Shown here piece after piece: positions 31,947 through 40,397 of a stretch of DNA of 43,725 nt. The first letter of the stretch is position 1; every line of letters starts with the position of its first letter. The stretch comes from CALMNV01 sp035688975 (GTDB lineage: Bacteria; Actinomycetota; Actinomycetes; Actinomycetales; Dermatophilaceae). A model generated the notes under the pieces. It was not told where the DNA came from and made no database searches. It worked only from the letters and a program-made list of their open reading frames with translations. The position numbers were made by a program, and so were the translations under genes. Location of the stretch: the NCBI RefSeq assembly GCF_035688975.1, contig NZ_DASSMH010000092.1, forward strand, positions 1 to 43,725. Reading direction: 5' to 3'.

Positions 31947-32597
31947 ATGCACAAGAGATACGCGCTACTGCTTGCCGCACCGGCGGCCCTGATGCTGTCC
32001 GCCGGTGCTGCCACGGCGTCGAGCGCCGGACACTTCGGGGCCGACCTGCGACCCGTCCCGCACACCCCGACGGCGGACGGCGGCTCCAACGTGACCGGGA
32101 CCGCGAAGCTGAGGCTGACCGGCCGGACGCTGCGCGTCGACATCAAGGCCGCCGGGCTCACGCCGAACGAACCGCACGCCATGCACATCCACGGCGTGCT
32201 TCAGGCTCGCAACGAGTGCCCCACCATCGCGGCCGACGTCAACACCGGTGACTCCATCGACCCCGCGACCTTTGTGGCGGGGGAGCCTGATGGCCTCATC
32301 TCGCTCAGCGAAGGTGCTCCGTCCTACGGCCCGATCGATGTCTCGCTCACCACGAGCGGGGACACCAGCCCCTCCAGCGGCCTCGCCCTCGAACGATTCG
32401 CCACGGCGGACTCCGAGGGTCGGCTCGACTACCACCGCACGTTCGCCATCCCCAAGGGCGTGGCGAAGGATTTGGCAGACCTGCACATCGTGCTGCACGG
32501 CACGGACCTGCCCTCTGACTCCGACCACAGTTCTCTCAGCAGCCTCTTCGAGGCGACCCTTCCGGTGGCCTGCGGAGAGATCAGCCGCGAGCGATGA
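31947..32597 (+). CDS. Secreted CHRD / Cu-Zn SOD-like domain protein
   Basis: This 216-residue exported protein has a clear Sec signal peptide (MHKRYALLLAAPAALMLSA, cleavage near ATA24-SS). The mature part begins with a beta-rich segment and contains HAMHIHG (H77, H80, H82), the hallmark of CHRD domains and also of copper-zinc SOD-like folds. C91 and C209 could form one disulfide. A later LHIVLHGTDLP strand supplies more histidines. I cannot decide between CHRD and a degenerate SOD fold, and no enzymatic function is claimed. AGGAGGA precedes the ATG. It is convergent with another secreted protein gene, and both lie between nei and lhr. Confidence 0.85.
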   Translation: MHKRYALLLAAPAALMLSAGAATASSAGHFGADLRPVPHTPTADGGSNVTGTAKLRLTGRTLRVDIKAAGLTPNEPHAMHIHGVLQARNECPTIAADVNTGDSIDPATFVAGEPDGLISLSEGAPSYGPIDVSLTTSGDTSPSSGLALERFATADSEGRLDYHRTFAIPKGVAKDLADLHIVLHGTDLPSDSDHSSLSSLFEATLPVACGEISRER

Positions 32598-32602
32598 CCA
32601 GT

Positions 32603-32631
32603 GCCGGGGCGCCGCGCGGCGGCGTCCCGGC
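32603..32631. terminator. GC hairpin between two convergent secreted-protein genes
   Basis: GCCGGGGCGCCGC (from 32603) pairs with GGCGGCGTCCCGGC (to 32631), with one G-T pair and a very small loop. It lies in the 67-base gap between convergent stop codons and probably terminates both genes. Confidence 0.6.
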
Positions 32632-32664
32632 AGCGAGGTCACTCAGCGAAGGCCGCGCTCGCCG

Positions 32665-33153
32665 TCAGCCTCTGAGGCGGAGAGTGAGCGTCGACGTCGT
32701 CTGTGTCAGCTGGTGCACGCGCAGCTCACCGGACGCCTCCTTGAAGGCGCCCGACCCGCCGGTGACGGGCACGGTGAAGTCCTTCTGCCCGTCCACCACC
32801 AGCCCCTGGACGGCCACCTGTCCGCCGGCGAGCGAGAGGGCCGCCGAGCAGATCGCCTCGTGCAGCTTCATCGAGGTGAAGGTGCAGGCACCGCCGTCGT
32901 GCCCGACCTGCTTGCCGCCCATCATCAGCTTGCCGGAGAACACGAACTGGTCACCCAGGCTGGGGCCCTTGGCCCCCACGTCGACGAAGCTCTGCTCCAG
33001 CACCACCTCGGTCACCGTGATGGTCCGGTGCTCGCCGCCGTTGTCACCGTCAGACCCGGCTGCGGGGCTGGCGGGGCCCATGGCGAGGCCCACCAGGCCC
33101 GCGGCCGCCGCGGTGATGCCGAAGCGCTTGCTCATGCCGAATCGCTTGATCAT
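32665..33153 (-). CDS. Secreted protein, allene-oxide-cyclase-barrel-like
   Basis: This 162-residue exported protein starts with two near-identical basic stretches (IKRFGMSKRFG), then a hydrophobic core and a Sec cleavage near SPAA32-G. The mature part is all beta: TITVTEVVLEQSF, DQFVFSGKLMMGGKQVG, QVAVQGLVVDG, FTVPVTGGSGAFKEASGELRV and TSTLTLRLRG. This pattern, including the GGSGxFxxAxGEL segment, fits the allene oxide cyclase/dirigent barrel proteins seen in actinobacteria. C90 and C102 are close enough for a disulfide. Met7 is an alternative start, since the first six codons look like a duplication of the next six. It has no enzyme motif that I recognise. Confidence 0.82.
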   Translation of the reverse strand: MIKRFGMSKRFGITAAAAGLVGLAMGPASPAAGSDGDNGGEHRTITVTEVVLEQSFVDVGAKGPSLGDQFVFSGKLMMGGKQVGHDGGACTFTSMKLHEAICSAALSLAGGQVAVQGLVVDGQKDFTVPVTGGSGAFKEASGELRVHQLTQTTSTLTLRLRG

Positions 33154-33268
33154 TGTCTGCGTCCCCTTCTTCGGCGGCCGTCACCGTTGACGACCACAAC
33201 CATCCGTCGTACTCCCTTGGACCTCCCCAGCGCAATGGCCGCCGTCCGGCAAGTCGCAGGCGCGCGTC

Positions 33269-36200
33269 TCAGCGGCGCAGGCGCAGCCCTCGGGGGGTCA
33301 TGTGGAAGCCAGCCTGCGAGAGGGCGCTCACGAGGGGGTGGTCCGAGCCGAGCAGCGAGGCCCCGTCGGCCTTTTCGACGGTGAGCCTCCCGAGCGCCCC
33401 CTCCCGGACGGAGAGCGCGAGCGCGTCGGCGGCCGACTGGAGGGCCTCCCGGTCATCGGACCAGCACAGCATCGTGCGACCGCCGCGCTCGACGTAAAGG
33501 ACGAGCTCGCCGTCGACGGCGACGACGAGGGCGCCGGCCTTGCGTCCCGGCTGGTGACCACGTCGCGCGCCGCCCGTGCCCCCGTCGTCCTCCCCGGCGT
33601 CGGCGAGGGGCCGCTCCGGCCATCCGAGCGCCGCCCCCCACGGGCTCGCCGGGTCGCTGGCGGCGAGGACGACCGTATGCCGGGTCGAGGCGCGCTGGTC
33701 GTCGGGCAGCCGTGCGGCAGCGCGAAGCCGGTCGACGGCGCCCGTCGTCGCGAACTGCGACGCCCCCAGCGACTCCACGAAGTAGCCGCGCCGCACCTTG
33801 CCCGCCTCCTCGGCGGCGGCGAGCACCCGGTAGACGGCAGCGAACCCGCCGGGCACGTCCTCGGCGACCACCGAGCCCCTGGTGAGCACGCCGTAGCGGT
33901 CGAGGAGCATCTCGGCGCTCGTGACGGCGCGGACCGTGGGATCGGCCTCGGCGAGCGGCAGGGCGGTCCACCGGCCCACTCCCGTCGGTGGTCCCGACCG
34001 GGCCGACGCGCCGGACGCCAGGCTCGCCGCAGCCGCAGCCGACTGCGCCGCCGCCAGACGCTCCGTCGCCGTCGGCTGCCCCGCCCCCGCGCCGAGCCCG
34101 GAGCCGCTCAGGGTGCCGAACCGGCCGAGCGACGCCCGCCGCCCGGCATACCGGGTGGAGCGCGGCGTGGTGCGGGCCCGCCTGTGCGCGGTGCGGCCGC
34201 CGGCGAGCAGGGCCCGCAGTGGCGCGATGGTGTCGTTGGTGAGGTGTCCCGCCCAGACGAGTGACCACAGCGCCTCGAGCAGCTCGGCGTCGGGAGAGCC
34301 GACCCGGTCGGCGAGCGCCCGGAAGAAGTAGGCGCCTCCACCGGCCAGCGCCTCGACGACGGCCTGCTCGGTGTCGGTGAGCTCCCGGTCCTCGGGCGGC
34401 GGCACGGTCAGGTGCGCCGTCTCGGCGAGGTGCAGGCTGACCCAGCCGTCGTCGCCGGGCAGGGCGCCGTGCCCGCGCCAGACGACGTCACCGGCGCTCA
34501 TGGCCTCGTCGAGCAGCGCGGGGCGGTAGTCCGCGAGCCGCGCCGGCAGGACGAGCGCCTCGAGCGCGCTCGCCGGCACGACCGCGCCGGTCAGCTGCTC
34601 GACCACCCGGAGCAGTCCGTCGCGGCCCCGCACCTGGCCGCCGATGCCCTGCCACGCCGGCAGGAAGCGGGCGAAGTCGGCCTGGACCACCGGCTCCACC
34701 TCGTGCCGCAGCGCAGCCAGCGAGCGTCGGCGCAGCAGTCGCAGCACCTCGGCGTCGCAGAACTCCGGCCCGTGGCCGCCGCCGCTCTCGGTCGGCAGGA
34801 GCTCGCCCTCGATGACCCGGCCGGACGAGACGAGGCGGCGCAGCGCGTCCGAGGCCACGGCCGGCCCGATCCCCCACCACGACGCCACCGTCGCCACGGT
34901 GAAGGGACCATGCGTGCGCGCGAACCGCGCGACGAGGTCCCCGAGCGGGTCGGGCACCGGGTCGAGGAAGGCCTGCGGCACCCCCAGCGGCAGCGAGGTG
35001 CCGAGCGCGTCGCGCAGCCGCCCGGCGTCCTCCACCGCCGCCCACCGGTCCTGGCCGGCGACGCGCACGGCGATGACCCGGCGCCCAGACTCCAGCTCCG
35101 TCAGGGCCGCCTCGACATCGTCCGGCGGGAAGCCCTCGCCGCACCGGGCCACGACGTCACCCGTGGAGAGCGGCCCGAGGACGCGCAGCAGGTCGACGAC
35201 GTCCTCGACGTCGCGGCAGCCCCGGTCGGGGGTGAGGCGCTGCAGCTCGGCCTCGGTGCGGGCCACGGCCTGCGGGTCGAGCAGGTCACGCAGGGCCAGG
35301 GACTCCCCCTGCCCGAGCAGCTCGGACAGCAGGCTGGGGTCGAGGGCGAGGGCGGCCGCCCGCCGCTCCGCCAGGGGCGAGTCGCCCTCGTAGAGGAACT
35401 GGGCGACGTAGCCGAAGACGAGCGACTTCGCGAACGGGGACGGGGACGCCGACTCGACGTCGACGATGCGCACCTCCCGCGAGCGGATGTCCGTCATGAG
35501 CTCGACGAGGCCCGGCACGTCGAAGACGTCCTGGACGCACTCGCGCACCGCCTCCAGGACGACGGGGAAGGTGGGGTACTGGCTCGCCACCTCGAGCAGC
35601 TGGGCGGCCCGCTGGCGCTGCTGCCACAGCGGCTGCCGCCGGTCGGGGCGGCGCCGTGGCAGGAGCAGTGCCCGCGCCGCGCACTCCCGGAACCGCGCTG
35701 CGAACAGGGCGGATCCGCCGATCTCGCCCGTCACGAGCGGCGCCACCTCGTCGGGATCCAGCGTCACGAGCTCCACGAGCTGCTGCCCGATCTGCCCGGC
35801 GGACGTGCCCTCGTCGAACTCGAGGTCAGGCAGCCGGAAGACGATCCCGTCGTCGCCGTGCATGGCCTGCACGTCGACCCCGAAGCGCTCGCGCATCCGG
35901 GCCGCCACGCAGAGCGCCCACGGGGCGTGCACCTGCCCGCCGAACGGCGACAGGACGGCGACGCGCCAGTCGCCGATCTCGTCGCGGAAGCGCTCGACGA
36001 CGATCGTGCGGTCGTCCGGGACGTGCGCCGTCGCCTCCCGCTGCTCCTCGAGGTAACGAAGGAGGTTGTCCGCGGCCCACTCGTCGAGCCCCGCCCCGCG
36101 GACCCGCTCGCGGGCGCGCTCCGGGGACAGCCCGACGACCTCCCGGAGGAACCCGCCGACCGCCCGGCCGAGCTCCGCCGGACGCCCGAGCTGGTCGCCC

Positions 36201-38080
36201 TTCCAGAAGGGGAGGCGGCCCGGCGATCCCGGCGCGGGCGTGACGAGGACCCGGTCGTGCGTGATGTCCTCGATGCGCCACGTCGACGTGCCGAGCGTGA
36301 AGACGTCACCGACGCGCGACTCGTAGACCATCTCCTCGTCGAGCTCGCCCACCCGCCGACCGGGTCCGTCGCCCGAGGCGAGGAAGACGGCATACAGGCC
36401 CCGGTCCGGGATGGTGCCACCGCTCGTCACGGCGAGGCGCTGGGCGCCCCGCCGTCCCGACAGCGTGTCGGTGACCCGGTCCCAGACGATGCGCGGCCGC
36501 AGCTCGGCGAACTCGTCGGAGGGGTAGCGCCCGGCGAGCATGTCGAGCGTGGCCTCCAGCACCGATCGTGGCAGCGCCGCGAAGGAGGCCGTCCGCCGCA
36601 CGAGCGCCTCGAGGTCGGCCACGGGCCAGTCGTCCATCGCGCACATCGCGACAACCTGCTGAGCGAGCACGTCGACGGGGTTGGCCGGCACGCGCAGCGA
36701 CTCGATGGCTCCCGCACGCATCCGCTCGACCACGACCGCGGTCTGGACCAGGTCTCCGCGGAACTTGGGGAAGAGCACGCCTCGGCTCACCGCGCCGACC
36801 TGGTGCCCCGCCCGGCCGACCCGCTGCAGCCCGCTGGCGACGCTGGGCGGCGACTCGACCTGGACGACGAGGTCGACGGCGCCCATGTCGATGCCGAGCT
36901 CCAGGGAGCTCGTCGCGACCACCGCGGGCAGCCGCCCGGCTTTGAGCTCCTCCTCGATCGCGGCCCGGTGCTCCTTGCTCACGGACCCGTGGTGGGCGCG
37001 CGCGAGCACGGCGGGCGCGCCTCGGGAGGCGCCCGACTGGGCCATCACCTCGGCCGGTGGGCGCCTTGCCCCGTCGCCCGTATGCCGCGCAGCCTCCTCG
37101 TCCGCGGCGAGGGCCTGCCGGTCGTCCCAGATCTCGTTGAGCCGGGACGTGAGCCGCTCGGCCAGCCGGCGGGAGTTGGCGAAGACGAGGGTCGACCGAT
37201 GGGCGGCGACGAGGTCGACGATGCGCTCCTCGACGTGCGGCCAGATGCTCGCCTGCGGCACGTTGCCCGCCGCGGGGCCCGAGAGGTCAGGCACGCCGGG
37301 CGACACCTCGGCCGGCGCCCCGGACAGCTCACCCATGTCGGGCACCGGCACGACGACCCGCAGGTCCCACTCCTTGGTGGACTCCGGCTGCACGACGTCC
37401 ACGGGTCGCCCACCCGCGAGGAAGCGGGCCACCTCCTCCACGGGTCGCACCGTGGCGGAGAGACCCACCCGCTGCGCCGGACGGTCGAGGAGCGCGTCGA
37501 GCCGCTCGAGGCTGAGCGCGAGGTGGGCCCCGCGCTTGGTGCCGGCGACGGCGTGCACCTCGTCGAGGATGACGGTCTGCACGCCGCGCAGCGCCTCGCG
37601 GACCGAGGAGGTGAGCATGAGGAAGAGCGACTCGGGGGTCGTGATGAGGATGTCGGTCGGCGTCCGGGCGAAGGCGCGCCGGTCGGACGCGGGCGTGTCC
37701 CCCGACCGCACGCTGACCCCGATGTCAGGCACCGGGAGCCCGAGCCGCGTCGCGGCGTGCCCGATGCCGACGAGGGGCGCCCGCAGGTTGCGCTCGACGT
37801 CGACGGCGAGCGCCTTCATCGGCGAGACGTAGAGCACCCGGCAGCGGGCGAGCCGGTCCTCCGGCGCGGGGTCGCTCGCCATCCGGTCGATCGCCCAGAG
37901 GAACGCGGACAGCGTCTTGCCCGAGCCCGTCGGAGCCACGACGACGCAGTGGTGGCCGGAGCTGACGGCCGCCCACGCGCCCGCCTGGGCGGCCGTCGGC
38001 GCACGGAAGCTGCTCCGGAACCACTCCGCGGTTGCCGGGGAGAAGCGGTCGAGCGCGTCGCTCGTCGGGTGCGAGGCCAT
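33269..38080 (-). CDS. lhr: Lhr-type ATP-dependent DNA helicase, full length
   Basis: This 1603-residue superfamily 2 helicase translocates 3'-5' on single-stranded DNA and unwinds RNA:DNA hybrids in repair. Motif I is APTGSGKT (TGSGKT 51-56), motif II DEVH (173-176), motif III GLSATVRP, and motif VI QRVGRAGHQ. The Lhr-core winged helix and barrel follow (KGDQLGRPAELGRAV; REATAHVPDDRTIVVERFRD). The C-terminal 700 residues are the Lhr-CTD with tandem winged helices, including a low-complexity Arg/Ala/Gly/Ser linker around 1290-1360. Full-length Lhr is about 1500 residues, so this one is slightly long. ATG 38080 is chosen over upstream frames that run into the repeat cluster; CAGTCT lies eight bases before it. 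Confidence 0.95.
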   Translation of the reverse strand: MASHPTSDALDRFSPATAEWFRSSFRAPTAAQAGAWAAVSSGHHCVVVAPTGSGKTLSAFLWAIDRMASDPAPEDRLARCRVLYVSPMKALAVDVERNLRAPLVGIGHAATRLGLPVPDIGVSVRSGDTPASDRRAFARTPTDILITTPESLFLMLTSSVREALRGVQTVILDEVHAVAGTKRGAHLALSLERLDALLDRPAQRVGLSATVRPVEEVARFLAGGRPVDVVQPESTKEWDLRVVVPVPDMGELSGAPAEVSPGVPDLSGPAAGNVPQASIWPHVEERIVDLVAAHRSTLVFANSRRLAERLTSRLNEIWDDRQALAADEEAARHTGDGARRPPAEVMAQSGASRGAPAVLARAHHGSVSKEHRAAIEEELKAGRLPAVVATSSLELGIDMGAVDLVVQVESPPSVASGLQRVGRAGHQVGAVSRGVLFPKFRGDLVQTAVVVERMRAGAIESLRVPANPVDVLAQQVVAMCAMDDWPVADLEALVRRTASFAALPRSVLEATLDMLAGRYPSDEFAELRPRIVWDRVTDTLSGRRGAQRLAVTSGGTIPDRGLYAVFLASGDGPGRRVGELDEEMVYESRVGDVFTLGTSTWRIEDITHDRVLVTPAPGSPGRLPFWKGDQLGRPAELGRAVGGFLREVVGLSPERARERVRGAGLDEWAADNLLRYLEEQREATAHVPDDRTIVVERFRDEIGDWRVAVLSPFGGQVHAPWALCVAARMRERFGVDVQAMHGDDGIVFRLPDLEFDEGTSAGQIGQQLVELVTLDPDEVAPLVTGEIGGSALFAARFRECAARALLLPRRRPDRRQPLWQQRQRAAQLLEVASQYPTFPVVLEAVRECVQDVFDVPGLVELMTDIRSREVRIVDVESASPSPFAKSLVFGYVAQFLYEGDSPLAERRAAALALDPSLLSELLGQGESLALRDLLDPQAVARTEAELQRLTPDRGCRDVEDVVDLLRVLGPLSTGDVVARCGEGFPPDDVEAALTELESGRRVIAVRVAGQDRWAAVEDAGRLRDALGTSLPLGVPQAFLDPVPDPLGDLVARFARTHGPFTVATVASWWGIGPAVASDALRRLVSSGRVIEGELLPTESGGGHGPEFCDAEVLRLLRRRSLAALRHEVEPVVQADFARFLPAWQGIGGQVRGRDGLLRVVEQLTGAVVPASALEALVLPARLADYRPALLDEAMSAGDVVWRGHGALPGDDGWVSLHLAETAHLTVPPPEDRELTDTEQAVVEALAGGGAYFFRALADRVGSPDAELLEALWSLVWAGHLTNDTIAPLRALLAGGRTAHRRARTTPRSTRYAGRRASLGRFGTLSGSGLGAGAGQPTATERLAAAQSAAAAASLASGASARSGPPTGVGRWTALPLAEADPTVRAVTSAEMLLDRYGVLTRGSVVAEDVPGGFAAVYRVLAAAEEAGKVRRGYFVESLGASQFATTGAVDRLRAAARLPDDQRASTRHTVVLAASDPASPWGAALGWPERPLADAGEDDGGTGGARRGHQPGRKAGALVVAVDGELVLYVERGGRTMLCWSDDREALQSAADALALSVREGALGRLTVEKADGASLLGSDHPLVSALSQAGFHMTPRGLRLRR

Positions 38081-38136
38081 CGAGGCCAGACTGTCACGCC
38101 CCACCGACAAGGGTCCCCGCCGACCCTCCCCCCACA

Positions 38137-38316
38137 CGTCGAGTGGCCACTTCCGTACCACCCCCCCACGTCGAGTGGCCACTTCCGTCCCGCCCCCCCA
38201 CGTCGAGTGGCCACTTCCGTCCAACCCCCCACCTCGAGTGGCCACTTCCGTCCCACTCCCCCACGTCGAGTGGCCACTTCCGTCCCAGCGAGGACGGACC
38301 GAAGTGGCCACTCGAC
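38137..38316. repeat. Palindromic AGTGGCCACT repeats with 31-32 bp period
   Basis: Five direct copies of CGAGTGGCCACTTCCGT have cores at 38142, 38174, 38206, 38237 and 38269 (period 32, 32, 31, 32). They are separated by C-rich spacers. A sixth, inverted copy has its core at 38303. The last direct copy and the inverted one can form a stem of about 17 bp extended by a further GGACGG/CCGTCC pairing. The cluster lies between the 3-hydroxybenzoate hydroxylase stop and the lhr start, 57 bases upstream of lhr. Confidence 0.93.
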
Positions 38317-38341
38317 GGGGTGGCGGGTCTTGTCGCCTTCC

Positions 38342-39607
38342 TCAGGCCGGGACGCCCACGTCGGTCCGCTCGCCGTGGGGGAGGAACATCGCCGGCTCCT
38401 CCTCGGGAGTCAGCGCGGTCGGCCCGTAGAGCCAGTCGACGTAGCCGTAGTCCCGCACGTCCCGGCGCCGCATGATCTCGTTGCGCCACAGCCGCGCGTC
38501 GCCGGTCAGGTGCCAGAGCTCGCCCCACGACCGCGCGGTGGTGAGCACGCGGCGGCAGTGCTCAGGGCGCACGGCGTTGTAGGCCGCCAGCGCGGCGTCC
38601 CAGTCGAGCGCGTCGGCGGCGCGGCCGGCGGCGAGCTGGGCACCGACGTGCTCGGCGAGCACCCAGGCGTCCTCCATCGCCATGACCGCCCCCTGGGCGA
38701 GGTACTGCAGCGGTGGGTGGGCCGCATCGCCGGTGAGGGCGATCCGGCCCTGGACCCAGTCCATGAGCGGCTCGCGGTCGAACATCCGCCACCACCGGTC
38801 GCGCCACATCAGCGGCAGGCCCTCGCGCACCATGTCGCAGGTCCCCTCGAACGCCGCTTCGAGCTCGTCGGGTGTCCCCCAGTCCTCCTGCCCTGCAAGG
38901 GCCTTCGGCGACTCGAACACCGCCACCTGGTTGAACATCTCGCCCTGACGCAGCGGGTACTGCACGAAGTGGCACTTCGGGCCGACGTAGACGACGACGT
39001 CGCTCAGCGACACGCTGTGCTCGGCTATCTGCTCGACGGGCATGGCGCCGCGGTAGGCGACGTAGGCCGAGCTCACCGGGGCGTCGTCGGACAGCAGCCT
39101 CCGGGCCACCGAGTGCAGCCCGTCTGCCGCGATGACGACCGGCGCCTCCTCCCGACCGCCGTCGTGCACGGCCGCCGCCCCCACGGCGGTCTGCTCGTAG
39201 CCGGTCACCTTGACGTCCGTGACGAGGTCGACACCCGCCCGCTGGCAGGCCCGCAGCAGGGTGCCGTGGAGGTCGCTGCGGTGGATGACCAGGTAGGGGA
39301 AGCCGTAGCGCGCCTCGACGTCGGCGAGGTCCAGCCGCGAGAGCTCGGAGCCGTCCACGGCGTCCTTCATGACGATGTTGCGCGGCAGCACGCCGAGGGA
39401 CTTGACCTCCTCGAGCAGGCCCCAGCGGGCAAGGATGCGAGTGCAGTTCGGCGCGATCTGCAGACCGGCGCCCACCTCGCCGAACTCCGCCGCACGCTCG
39501 AGGACGCGCACGCGCAGACCCTTCTGCGTGAGGGCGAGGGCCGTAGAGAGGCCCCCGATGCCGCCACCGACGACGACGACATCGGGACGGATTGCCTTTG
39601 GTGCCAT
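38342..39607 (-). CDS. 3-hydroxybenzoate 6-hydroxylase (FAD monooxygenase)
   Basis: This 421-residue group A flavoprotein hydroxylase should convert 3-hydroxybenzoate to gentisate with NADH and O2. GGGIGG is at residues 14-19, ERAAEFGEVGAGLQIAPN is the segment shared with the Rhodococcus enzyme, DG lies in IAADGLHS, and the flavin ribityl motif is TGDAAHPPLQYLAQG. Salicylate 1-hydroxylases share these motifs, but the gentisate genes directly upstream decide the assignment; salicylate 5-hydroxylation to gentisate cannot be excluded. ATG 39607 has GAAGGA before it. It is the last gene of the operon, separated from the isomerase by 82 bases filled with a short tandem repeat. Confidence 0.9.
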   Translation of the reverse strand: MAPKAIRPDVVVVGGGIGGLSTALALTQKGLRVRVLERAAEFGEVGAGLQIAPNCTRILARWGLLEEVKSLGVLPRNIVMKDAVDGSELSRLDLADVEARYGFPYLVIHRSDLHGTLLRACQRAGVDLVTDVKVTGYEQTAVGAAAVHDGGREEAPVVIAADGLHSVARRLLSDDAPVSSAYVAYRGAMPVEQIAEHSVSLSDVVVYVGPKCHFVQYPLRQGEMFNQVAVFESPKALAGQEDWGTPDELEAAFEGTCDMVREGLPLMWRDRWWRMFDREPLMDWVQGRIALTGDAAHPPLQYLAQGAVMAMEDAWVLAEHVGAQLAAGRAADALDWDAALAAYNAVRPEHCRRVLTTARSWGELWHLTGDARLWRNEIMRRRDVRDYGYVDWLYGPTALTPEEEPAMFLPHGERTDVGVPA

Positions 39608-39635
39608 GATGTTTCCTTCGGGTCGAGGTTCGGTC

Positions 39636-39697
39636 GGTCAGAGTCCTGGTTCAGAGCCCTGGTTTCCGAGCCGTGGTTCAGAGTCCTGCTCAGAGCC
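39636..39697. repeat. 13-bp imperfect tandem repeats inside the gentisate operon
   Basis: The unit GGTTCAGAGTCCT appears about five times with changes (39636, 39648, 39661, 39675, 39688). The last copy contains the stop codon of the maleylpyruvate isomerase. It occupies most of the only sizeable gap in the operon. Confidence 0.75.
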
Positions 39698-40397
39698 AGC
39701 GAGGCAGGGTGGGAACGGTGTCGTCGTCGGCGCGCAGGCCGGTGGCCGGGCGCCCGGAGAGGTATGCCGCGAGCTGCGTGAGCGGGCCGCGCACCGTCAC
39801 GGGGCGGCCGGCTCCCATAACGGACCATCCGCGCGCGTCGTCGACGGCCCACAGCTCGAGGGCGGGTCCGTGGCCGGAGGCGCCGCGCTTGGCGGCGATC
39901 TCGTCGAGCAGCGCCACGACGAAGTCCACCGGGAGCCCCTCGACCGGCGCTCCGAGGTCGACGGCGTGGACCATGACTTCGCGAGCGCGCATCCACGGGA
40001 CCTCCGACGCCGGCACGGTGCGACCCTGCGCAGTGCGGACCGGCCGCTGCCACTGCTCGTCGGTGAGGGAGGCGAAGCCGGCGTCGAGCCGGTCGGCTGA
40101 CTCGCCGAGCCACGCCCGCAGCTCGCCCGCCGCACGCCGGGCCCCTGCAGCGATCTCGGACGCGCGGGCGTCCGGGGAGGAGTACATCGGGCGCTCCTCG
40201 CCGGTCCGCGCCCAGTGCACGAGGTTGCCCAGCGCGTCGGCGTTGGCGGCGACGTGGGCCACGACGTGCCTGCCGGTCCAGCCCGGCAGCCCCGTCGGGG
40301 CATCGAGCCCGGCATCGTCGGCCCCGTCGAGGACGCGCTCGAAGGTCGCGGTGCCCTCCTTGACCCAGGCCTGCGACAGCTCCAGTGGCACGGTCAT
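39690..40397 (-). CDS. Maleylpyruvate isomerase, mycothiol-dependent
   Basis: This 235-residue zinc enzyme of the DinB/MDMPI type isomerises maleylpyruvate to fumarylpyruvate with mycothiol as cofactor. The predicted zinc ligands H48 (HVVAHVAANADAL), E140 and H144 (REVMVHAVDLG) are each exactly four residues below the H52, E144 and H148 I recall for the Corynebacterium glutamicum enzyme, so the spacing is identical. GLPGWTGRHVVAHV is also typical. It implies that the host makes mycothiol, in line with an actinobacterium. The ATG overlaps the upstream hydrolase stop by one base (TGATG), so translation is coupled. The stop lies inside a tandem repeat. Confidence 0.93.
   Translation of the reverse strand: MTVPLELSQAWVKEGTATFERVLDGADDAGLDAPTGLPGWTGRHVVAHVAANADALGNLVHWARTGEERPMYSSPDARASEIAAGARRAAGELRAWLGESADRLDAGFASLTDEQWQRPVRTAQGRTVPASEVPWMRAREVMVHAVDLGAPVEGLPVDFVVALLDEIAAKRGASGHGPALELWAVDDARGWSVMGAGRPVTVRGPLTQLAAYLSGRPATGLRADDDTVPTLPRWL

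Noticed and set aside
38137..38316. CRISPR-like array with 32-bp period
   Set aside because: The spacers are nearly identical C-rich stretches of about 15 bases, the repeat core is palindromic, and no cas genes are present.
34412..39781. 1789-residue plus-strand frame antisense to lhr
   Set aside because: It is a mirror frame of a helicase with clear motifs, and it runs through the repeat cluster.
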